Of a DNA stretch of 12,425 bases, positions 7,610-12,425 are shown piece by piece. Origin of the DNA: Bacillota bacterium (GTDB lineage Bacteria; Bacillota; GCA-003054495; Carboxydocellales; JAJZTU01); NCBI GenBank assembly GCA_021848765.1, contig JAJZTU010000074.1, forward strand, positions 1 to 12,425, in the 5' to 3' direction. The translations under genes were made by a program, and so were the position numbers. The notes beneath the pieces are model-generated. The model was not told where the DNA came from, searched no databases, and worked only from the letters and a program-made list of their open reading frames with translations. Position 1 is the stretch's first letter; every line of letters starts with the position of its first letter.

Positions 7610-7699
7610 TAGCAACGGATTACTGGGAGGAATCGACATGCAGTTAACAGCACCGGGTCGTTGGGAGGATTGCAGATGCAGCTAACAGTACTGGGTTGC
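7586..7699. repeat. 38-bp tandem repeat (3 copies) duplicating a translation start region
   Basis: Three head-to-tail units start at 7586, 7624 and 7662, each opening with tgggagga. A fourth period at 7700 keeps only tggg. Pairwise identity is 28-29 of 38 bases. Shared parts are the ribosome binding site (tgggagga), the following acat/agat start region and the cagttaa/cagctaa segment. Copy 1 overlaps the 3' end of the activator gene, copy 2 provides a complete RBS-ATG start, and copy 3 is the real start of the metallo-hydrolase gene. The period is not a multiple of three, so the copies fall in different frames. Divergence between copies means the duplication is not recent. Confidence 0.85.
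7638..7685 (+). CDS. Possible 15-residue leader mini-ORF within the tandem repeat
   Basis: ATG 7638 follows gggagga (7625-7631) by 6 bases, an excellent initiation site. It opens a 15-codon frame, MQLTAPGRWEDCRCS, that ends at TAA 7683-7685. The stop lies 7 bases downstream of the start codon of the metallo-hydrolase gene (ATG 7676), so the two overlap in different frames. The peptide resembles the N terminus of the hydrolase (MQLTVLGCW), so it is a duplicated, frame-shifted copy of that start. It may be translated and couple or dampen translation of the hydrolase, or be an inert duplication remnant. No separate function is claimed. Confidence 0.35.
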   Translation: MQLTAPGRWEDCRCS

Positions 7700-8440
7700 T
7701 GGGCGCCGTACCCCCGGGCGGGGGGAGCCTGCCCCGGTTACTTGCTTCAAGCCGGTACTACTAACTTGTTGCTTGATTGCGGCAACGGGGTATTGGGCAA
7801 CCTACAAAAGCACCTGGATTTCCGCAAGCTGACCGGGGTGGTAATCTCCCACCTTCACCCTGACCACTACTATGACATTTTTTGTTTGCGCCATGCCCTT
7901 GGGGGAGCAAAGAGAGACGGGAGCCGTCCGGAGAGCCTTGAGCTATGGCTGCCTGAAGGACCGTCCGAAGCCAGAGAGCAGCTTGCCCGCTACCAGGATG
8001 TTTTCCTGATTAAAGCAATAACGGCCCAAAACCGTGCCGGCCAGGGATGGCTGGAAAGCCAGGTGGGTGAATGTAAACTGCAGTTTATGCCTACAGAGCA
8101 TCCTCTACCCTGTTATGCTGCTGCTGTGGAATTTCAGGGAAAACGCATAGTCTACACAGCGGATACCGGTTGGACTGCCCGGTTAGTGCCTTTCCTGCGG
8201 GGGGCCGACCTGCTGCTTTGCGAGGCCAGCCTCCAGGAGGCGGATGCTGCCTATGCTGCTGCCGGTCACCTTACTGCCGGCCAGGCAGGAGAATTAGCCC
8301 AACAGGCAGGGGTCAGGAAGCTCGCCCTCACCCATTTCTGGCCGGAATACAACTTGGCTGTGACTAAACAAGAGGCGCAGAGGGCCTTTGACGGTGTCGT
8401 TGACCTTGCAGCAGAGGGTAAGGTTTGGAAAGTGGAATAA
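7676..8440 (+). CDS. Metallo-beta-lactamase-fold hydrolase (YhfI/RNase Z-like)
   Basis: Cytoplasmic dinuclear-metal hydrolase of the metallo-beta-lactamase superfamily, 254 residues. Metal ligands are the H59-x-H61-x-D63-H64 motif (SHLHPDHYYD), H142 (PTEHPLP), D163 (YTADTGWT), and H220 (LALTHFWPEY). H198 (AGHLTAGQAG) is a further conserved-looking histidine. The N terminus MQLTVLGCWAPYPRAGGACPGYLL and overall layout match the RNase Z-related group typified by Bacillus YhfI, whose substrate is not established. The start at ATG 7676 is set by gggagga in repeat copy 3, 6 bases upstream. It lies between the HgdC-like and AtuA-like genes, so a phosphodiesterase or thioesterase step on an operon metabolite is possible, but a general role is equally open. 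Confidence 0.88.
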   Translation: MQLTVLGCWAPYPRAGGACPGYLLQAGTTNLLLDCGNGVLGNLQKHLDFRKLTGVVISHLHPDHYYDIFCLRHALGGAKRDGSRPESLELWLPEGPSEAREQLARYQDVFLIKAITAQNRAGQGWLESQVGECKLQFMPTEHPLPCYAAAVEFQGKRIVYTADTGWTARLVPFLRGADLLLCEASLQEADAAYAAAGHLTAGQAGELAQQAGVRKLALTHFWPEYNLAVTKQEAQRAFDGVVDLAAEGKVWKVE

Positions 8441-8463
8441 TTGATATTGAAGAGGTGAGCTTG

Positions 8464-9837
8464 ATGCGGGAAATGCGAGTCCTTTCACCAACGGCAATCC
8501 TGGGTTATGGCTTCCCCCTGGCTTCCTTTGAAGCAGGAATGGCCAGGAATCCCCATGTACTTGCCGTGGATGCCGGTTCTACAGACCCGGGGCCTTATTA
8601 CTTAGGTGCAGGAGTTTCTTTTACCGACCGGTTTGCTGTCAAACGGGATTTGGAGCTTATGCTCCGGGCCGGCCGGGAGCGTAAAATACCGGTCATCATC
8701 GGCACTGCAGGGGGGTCTGGGGCCAAGCCGCACCTGGAGTGGAATTTGGAAATTATCCGGGAGATAGCCAGGGAACAGGGCTTGAAATTTCGCCTGGCGG
8801 TTATTGGCTCCGATCTGGATAAGGACTTTCTGCTTAAGGAACTGGAAAATGGTAAGCTTAAGGTGCTGCCGCCCGGTAAGCCCCTTGAACGCCAGGACAT
8901 TGAAGCCAGCACATACATAGTAGGACAGATGGGGGTGGAGCCCATTATTAAAGCCCTGGACTCCGGTGCTGAGGTTATTTTGGCCGGGAGGGCCTATGAC
9001 CCTACGGTTTTTGCAGCTTTGGCCATTAAAGCGGGTTATGACCGGGGTTTGGCTTTACACATGGGAAAAATCCTGGAGTGTGCCTCCATAGCAGCCCTGC
9101 CGGGTAGTGGCAGTGACTGTATGCTGGGAACCCTGCGGGAAGACCACTTCCTATTGGAACCCCTCAACCCGGAACGGAAGTGTACTACCACCTCAGTTGC
9201 AGCCCATACCCTCTACGAGAAAACCAACCCCTACAGCCTGCCCGGACCCGGTGGTGTGATTGACCTCCACCAGGCCAGGTTTGAACAGGTTAGCGAGAGG
9301 GTCGTCAAAGTTTCGGGCAGCAGGTTTATCCCGGGTGACATGTATACCGTCAAAATAGAAGGGGCTAAACCCATTGGCTTCCGGACGGTTTCTATAGCAG
9401 GAGCCAGGGACCCTATCTTCATTAGCAATATCGATAGTATTCTCCAAGGAGTAAGGGCAAGGGTCACTGACAATTTTTCCCATATCCCTCCTGAGAGTTA
9501 TTATTTGCAATTTCATATCTATGGCCGCAATGGGGTTATGGGGGACCTGGAGCCGGATCCGGTGGTGAAGGGTCATGAAGTAGGCATAGTCATTGAGGCA
9601 GTGGCGCCTGCACAGGACCAGGCCAATACCATTTGCAGTTTTGCCCGTTCTACCCTGCTCCACTATGGCTACCCGGGACGATTGTCCACTGCGGGCAATC
9701 TGGCCTTTCTCTATTCGCCGTCGGATTTCAAGGCCGGTGCGGTATTCCGGTTTTCAATCCATCACCTGGTGGAAGTGGATGACCCCTGTGCTCCCTTCCC
9801 TATGGAATTATTGGAAATACAGGGGGGAGAACTGTGA
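8464..9837 (+). CDS. AtuA-family (DUF1446) protein
   Basis: Large cytoplasmic protein of the AtuA/DUF1446 family (PF07287), named after a gene needed for acyclic terpene use in Pseudomonas; its reaction is not established. Conserved-looking blocks are LGYGFPLASFEAGM and VDAGSTDPGPYYLGAG near the N terminus, IIGTAGGSGAKPHLEWN at ~78-94, VILAGRAYDPTVFAA at ~171-185, and LPGPGGVIDLHQARFE at ~259-274. The length of 457 residues is normal. No transmembrane segment or signal peptide is seen. ATG 8464 is favoured by AGAGGTGA (8451-8458) 5 bases upstream. TTG 8461 and ATG 8473 are close alternatives. The stop overlaps the next gene's GTG, the same AtuA-DUF4387 pairing I recall from other genomes. In this operon it may act on mesaconate or its CoA ester, which is inference. 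Confidence 0.88.
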   Translation: MREMRVLSPTAILGYGFPLASFEAGMARNPHVLAVDAGSTDPGPYYLGAGVSFTDRFAVKRDLELMLRAGRERKIPVIIGTAGGSGAKPHLEWNLEIIREIAREQGLKFRLAVIGSDLDKDFLLKELENGKLKVLPPGKPLERQDIEASTYIVGQMGVEPIIKALDSGAEVILAGRAYDPTVFAALAIKAGYDRGLALHMGKILECASIAALPGSGSDCMLGTLREDHFLLEPLNPERKCTTTSVAAHTLYEKTNPYSLPGPGGVIDLHQARFEQVSERVVKVSGSRFIPGDMYTVKIEGAKPIGFRTVSIAGARDPIFISNIDSILQGVRARVTDNFSHIPPESYYLQFHIYGRNGVMGDLEPDPVVKGHEVGIVIEAVAPAQDQANTICSFARSTLLHYGYPGRLSTAGNLAFLYSPSDFKAGAVFRFSIHHLVEVDDPCAPFPMELLEIQGGEL

Positions 9838-10151
9838 GCAAAAGAGTGAGGTTAACAGAGGTTGCCAGTGTAGTGCGCAGCAAAAACGCCGGACCCTATG
9901 AACTTACCCTGGATATCATTTTTCCTGACCCGGAGACTTACCGGAGGGCAAAAGGCCAGATAACCCCTGAACTTATAGCCCGGCTGTACCGGATTCCCCA
10001 GTCTAAAATCATTGCCTATGTAGAATTTGACCCTGCATACGCAATCAAAGCCACTATCGAGCGGCCAAGGGCTTCAGGAGACCTTGGTGAGACTGATGTA
10101 TACGGCGCTCAGCAGCATGCCCCTCTCTTGGGGATTGAACTGGAATTATGA
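9834..10151 (+). CDS. DUF4387 protein, likely partner of the AtuA-family protein
   Basis: Small 105-residue protein of family DUF4387 (PF14330), function unknown. The block ASVVRSKNAGPYELTLDIIFPD at residues ~11-32 is the signature, and the remainder (RLYRIPQSKIIAYVEFDPAYAIKATI, then YGAQQHAPLL) follows the family pattern. The GTG start at 9834 overlaps the AtuA stop in the 4-bp arrangement GTGA, a strong sign of translational coupling and equal stoichiometry, so a heteromeric complex with the AtuA-like protein is likely. It has no Cys pair, P-loop or membrane segment to suggest a catalytic role on its own. Confidence 0.88.
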   Translation: MSKRVRLTEVASVVRSKNAGPYELTLDIIFPDPETYRRAKGQITPELIARLYRIPQSKIIAYVEFDPAYAIKATIERPRASGDLGETDVYGAQQHAPLLGIELEL

Positions 10152-10252
10152 GAGTCAAGCAGGATTTGCCGCTTTTTCCAAGAATATATGGAAAACGGCA
10201 CCAAATGTCTTGGGTATCAAACCATTCCCACTCTGGAAAACTAAAAGTGTAA
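10148..10252 (+). CDS. Possible 34-residue small ORF coupled to DUF4387
   Basis: ATG 10148 overlaps the DUF4387 stop as ATGA and opens a 34-codon frame, starting MRVKQDLPLFPRIYGKR, that runs through most of the 119-bp gap before the P-loop gene. The predicted peptide is basic and soluble, with several histidines, and resembles nothing I recognise. The ribosome binding site is poor (GGA only 3 bases before), so expression would depend on coupling. It may equally be chance, as another frame is also open here. Confidence 0.2.
   Translation: MRVKQDLPLFPRIYGKRHQMSWVSNHSHSGKLKV
10168..10199. other. Hairpin between DUF4387 and the P-loop gene
   Basis: Arms 10168-10180 (gccgctttttcca) and 10189-10199 (tggaaaacggc) can pair over 11 bp with a two-base bulge and an 8-base loop. 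No T-run follows, so it is not a standard intrinsic terminator. It may be an mRNA processing or stabilising element that separates the accessory module from the genes behind it, or chance. Confidence 0.35.
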
Positions 10253-10270
10253 AATGAGGTGTTCCAGCAT

Positions 10271-11212
10271 ATGGCAGTTATAGGAGTTCATGAATACTTA
10301 ATGTATGCTGCTTATTTTGCCCCCAGGGGCAAAAAGCGCCTCCTGAATCTGGGAGGGAATATCGGCCAGCGCTACTTGAGCCCGGAGGACCGGCTGGTCG
10401 GCCTTATCGGTGATGCCGGGGCCGGAAAATCCCTGCTCATCAGGGGGATGTTTCCCGGACTGGAGCTTACCAATGATGATGACGGTATTAATCTCCGCCC
10501 CCTGCCCATTCTAACGGATGCTGAAAAAGACCATTTTCGCAACAGGACATATCATGTGGATATCCGCTTTGAGTCAGCATTTACGCCCATGTGGGAAATC
10601 GCTGAAGCAATTAAAAAGGCTGTCCATGCCGAGCGCCGTGTAGTTATTGAACACTTTGAGCTTATTTACCCTATCCTTGCTTATAACGCCGAAGTCCTGA
10701 TCGGGGTAGGGGAGGAGGTTATTGTTACCAGGCCGGGGGTTTTCGGCCCCTTTCCCAGCGACATTGCACCCATTGTGTTCAAGTCTCTCAAGTACCGCAA
10801 GATGGCCCATAGCGCTGAGGACCTCGCGGGACTGGTACTGGAAGAAATGGGTATCAAGAAGCCACAGTCTCATGGGGATATTAAACATGGCTTTATCCTG
10901 GAGTTTTCCGATAAGCCGGCTATTGACCTGGAGTTGGTGGAAAAGAAGGTTCTGGATTATATTGCCAAAGATATACCTATCCATTACCATGATGACCACC
11001 ATATCATGGTGGGGGACGAACTATACGGGTGTACCGGTCCGAGGATACATTTGCGCCGTACCGGAGAAATCAAGGGATTTCATCTTTTGAAAGAATTCAA
11101 GTGGGATCCTATCCAGAAACTGTATGTCATGGCCGGACTGGTGGGGCGTAAAGAAAATAACCCTTTTAACAAGTCCTATCCGGACCAGTTTACCGTTGTG
11201 CCCGAGGAATAG
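10271..11212 (+). CDS. P-loop NTPase with C-terminal tRNA-synthetase SAD-like segment
   Basis: 313-residue cytoplasmic protein of unknown function. The Walker A motif GDAGAGKS is at residues 47-54, preceded by a hydrophobic strand (RLVGLI), and RRVVIEHFELIYP (~122-134) looks like the Walker B or substrate strand of uridine-kinase-like NTPases. The C-terminal part contains HYHDDHH (238-244), C254 and H260 in CTGPRIHLRRTGEI, then FHLLKEF. This strongly recalls the CGGTHV..TGEIG.F.I..E signature of the alanyl/threonyl-tRNA synthetase second additional domain (PF07973), where Cys and His bind zinc. The HxxxH half of that zinc site was not found. ATG 10271 is chosen because GAGGTG (10256-10261) lies 9 bases upstream. 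In clostridial nucleoside kinases I recall the SAD domain preceding the P-loop, so the order here is reversed. A kinase or editing function is unproven. Confidence 0.7.
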   Translation: MAVIGVHEYLMYAAYFAPRGKKRLLNLGGNIGQRYLSPEDRLVGLIGDAGAGKSLLIRGMFPGLELTNDDDGINLRPLPILTDAEKDHFRNRTYHVDIRFESAFTPMWEIAEAIKKAVHAERRVVIEHFELIYPILAYNAEVLIGVGEEVIVTRPGVFGPFPSDIAPIVFKSLKYRKMAHSAEDLAGLVLEEMGIKKPQSHGDIKHGFILEFSDKPAIDLELVEKKVLDYIAKDIPIHYHDDHHIMVGDELYGCTGPRIHLRRTGEIKGFHLLKEFKWDPIQKLYVMAGLVGRKENNPFNKSYPDQFTVVPEE

Positions 11213-11293
11213 GACTGAGTCAAGGCTGCGAATATTGCACTTAAATACCGGGAATTTACTTGGTTAATTCTGAAATAGAGGAGGACTACCCAA

Positions 11294-12055
11294 ATGAGCA
11301 CGCAAACCCTGAAGACCACTAAACAAAACGGTGACCGGGAGGATGGCAGGGCCCCGGATCAACTCCGTCCTGTGCAAATAACCAGAAATTATATTAAACC
11401 TGCCGAAGGCTCGGTGCTAATTGAGGTAGGTGATACAAAAGTCATTTGTACGGCAACTGTGGAGGAAAAAGTTCCCCCTTTTCAAAAAGGTTCAGGTAAA
11501 GGCTGGGTAACAGCAGAATACTCCATGCTGCCCAGGGCAACCCAGACCCGTACCCCGCGGGAATCTGCCAAAGGAAAGATCGGTGGGCGGACCCAGGAGA
11601 TCCAGCGACTGGTAGGCCGGGCTTTGCGTTCAGTAGTGGATCTGGACAAATTGGGAGAGCGTACCGTCTGGTTGGACTGTGATGTGATCCAGGCAGACGG
11701 CGGTACCCGTACTGCCTCAATTACGGGAGCCTTTGTAGCTTTGGTGGATGCCCTGCAGAAACTGGTGGATACCGGTCAACTGGCAAAGCTTCCGGTAACT
11801 GATTACCTGGCTGCCACCAGTGTGGGGAAAATCAAGGGCAACCTGATGCTGGACCTCTGCTATACAGAAGATTCCCAGGCTGAGGTGGATATGAATGTGG
11901 TCATGACCAGAGCGGGAAAATTCGTAGAACTTCAAGGTACCGCTGAAGCAGAGCCCTTTACCCGGGAGGAGATGGACGGAATGTTAGCCCTGGCGGAAAA
12001 AGGCATCCGGGAACTAATCAAGATTCAGGAAGCGGTGCTGAAACTCAAAGTTTAA
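11294..12055 (+). CDS. rph: Ribonuclease PH
   Basis: Phosphate-dependent 3'-5' exoribonuclease (EC 2.7.7.56) that trims tRNA 3' ends and other RNAs, working as a hexameric ring. Family blocks are LRPVQITRNYIKPAEGSVL, WVTAEYSMLPRAT, the phosphate-binding ADGGTRTASITGA (R139 equals the known R126), the acidic catalytic stretch EDSQAEVDMNVVMT at ~192-205, and VELQGTAEAEPF. The 253 residues include a ~14-residue N-terminal extension rich in Thr, Lys and Asp compared with Bacillus Rph, which begins near the DGR motif. No other in-frame start with a good site was seen, and AGAGGAGGA (11278-11286) supports ATG 11294. The XTP pyrophosphatase gene follows after 17 bp, a common pairing in Firmicutes. 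Confidence 0.97.
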   Translation: MSTQTLKTTKQNGDREDGRAPDQLRPVQITRNYIKPAEGSVLIEVGDTKVICTATVEEKVPPFQKGSGKGWVTAEYSMLPRATQTRTPRESAKGKIGGRTQEIQRLVGRALRSVVDLDKLGERTVWLDCDVIQADGGTRTASITGAFVALVDALQKLVDTGQLAKLPVTDYLAATSVGKIKGNLMLDLCYTEDSQAEVDMNVVMTRAGKFVELQGTAEAEPFTREEMDGMLALAEKGIRELIKIQEAVLKLKV

Positions 12056-12072
12056 AAGTGGGAGAGCAACCA

Positions 12073-12425
12073 ATGACAAAGATTATGTTAGCAACTCAGA
12101 ACCTGGGCAAGGTCGGAGAACTGAAGAGACTCCTGGAGGAGATTCCAGTGGAGGTTCTTTCCCTGGCTGACTTTCCGGAGTTGCCGGAAGTGGTTGAGGA
12201 TGGCTCAAGCTTTGCAGAAAATGCCATCAAAAAGGCTCAGCAAATCAGTGAGGCCACAGGTTTGCTAACCCTGGCCGACGACTCCGGCCTGGAAGTGGAC
12301 TTCCTCGGCGGGACTCCCGGGGTGCATTCAGCCAGATTTGCCGGTCCCCAAAAAAGTGATGCCGACAATAACAATAAACTGCTTGATTTGCTAAGTGAAG
12401 TACCCAGGGAAAAACGGACGGCCAG
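12073..12425 (+). CDS. rdgB: XTP/dITP pyrophosphatase (RdgB/HAM1), 3' truncated by window end
   Basis: House-cleaning non-canonical purine NTP pyrophosphatase (EC 3.6.1.66 type) that hydrolyses dITP and XTP to monophosphates. Only the first 117 codons are in the window. The N-terminal nucleotide-binding signature ATQNLGKVGEL, the block VEDGSSFAENAIKKA, and the catalytic ADDSGLEVDFLGGTPGVHSARFAG are all present. ATG 12073 follows GGGAGAG (12060-12066) by 6 bases, and the gene is closely linked to rph. The frame stays open to the last base, so the gene continues beyond the window and is not broken. Confidence 0.95.
   Translation, partial: MTKIMLATQNLGKVGELKRLLEEIPVEVLSLADFPELPEVVEDGSSFAENAIKKAQQISEATGLLTLADDSGLEVDFLGGTPGVHSARFAGPQKSDADNNNKLLDLLSEVPREKRTA

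Noticed and set aside
7586..7699. The 38-bp array as a CRISPR
   Set aside because: There are no unique spacers. The units abut head to tail and include coding and ribosome-binding sequence.
10168..10199. Hairpin as a Rho-independent terminator
   Set aside because: The right arm is followed by accaaatgtc with no T-run on either strand, and the stem is interrupted, so only a generic hairpin is reported.
11213..11293. Promoter for rph using TTGCAC at 11235-11240
   Set aside because: No acceptable -10 hexamer occurs 16-18 bases downstream. TTAATT at 11264 is 23 bases away and matches poorly.
1..12425. Insertion sequences, phage genes, tRNA/rRNA genes, riboswitches
   Set aside because: No transposase, integrase, inverted-repeat ends, tRNA cloverleaf or B12-riboswitch box was recognised in either strand, and the gaps are too short for most of these.

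Overview
The window looks like a chromosomal segment of a strictly anaerobic, moderate-GC Firmicute. Clostridia related to Desulfotomaculum, Pelotomaculum or Moorella are the best guess. The reasons are strong AGGAGG-type ribosome binding sites with many GTG/TTG starts, close resemblance of the B12-dependent glutamate mutase and methylaspartate ammonia-lyase to clostridial enzymes, an oxygen-sensitive 2-hydroxyacyl-CoA dehydratase/activator pair, and a Bacillus-type RNase PH followed by an XTP/dITP pyrophosphatase. All genes lie on the + strand, gaps are at most about 120 bp, and no stretch over 300 bp lacks a gene.

Layout. (1) 1-1081: a leader with a 15-bp tandem repeat and a perfect palindrome, then a GntR-type regulator with an unusual long C-terminal domain. 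(2) 1132-5798: a complete methylaspartate module, glutamate mutase S subunit, reactivating ATPase GlmL, glutamate mutase E subunit, and methylaspartate ammonia-lyase. Together they turn L-glutamate into (2S,3S)-3-methylaspartate and then mesaconate plus ammonia. (3) 5813-10151: a compact accessory module of a short HgdB-like Fe-S protein, its HgdC-like ATPase activator, a metallo-beta-lactamase-fold hydrolase, an AtuA-family (DUF1446) protein and a DUF4387 protein. (4) 10271-11212: a P-loop protein with a C-terminal stretch resembling the alanyl-tRNA synthetase second additional (SAD) domain. (5) 11294-12425: housekeeping rph and the 5' part of an rdgB/HAM1 gene cut by the window end.

Working together. 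The regulator and the first four genes form a glutamate fermentation entry route. In the textbook pathway mesaconate is hydrated to citramalate and cleaved to acetate and pyruvate, but no mesaconase or citramalate lyase is visible here. The five-gene accessory module sits where those enzymes would be expected. My main hypothesis is that it processes mesaconate, its CoA ester or a related branched acid in an uncharacterised way, possibly with an ATP-driven low-potential electron transfer step.

The most striking non-coding structure is a 38-bp tandem repeat, three copies at 7586-7699. It duplicates the ribosome binding site and first codons of the metallo-hydrolase gene and creates a 15-residue mini-ORF that ends just inside the real gene.
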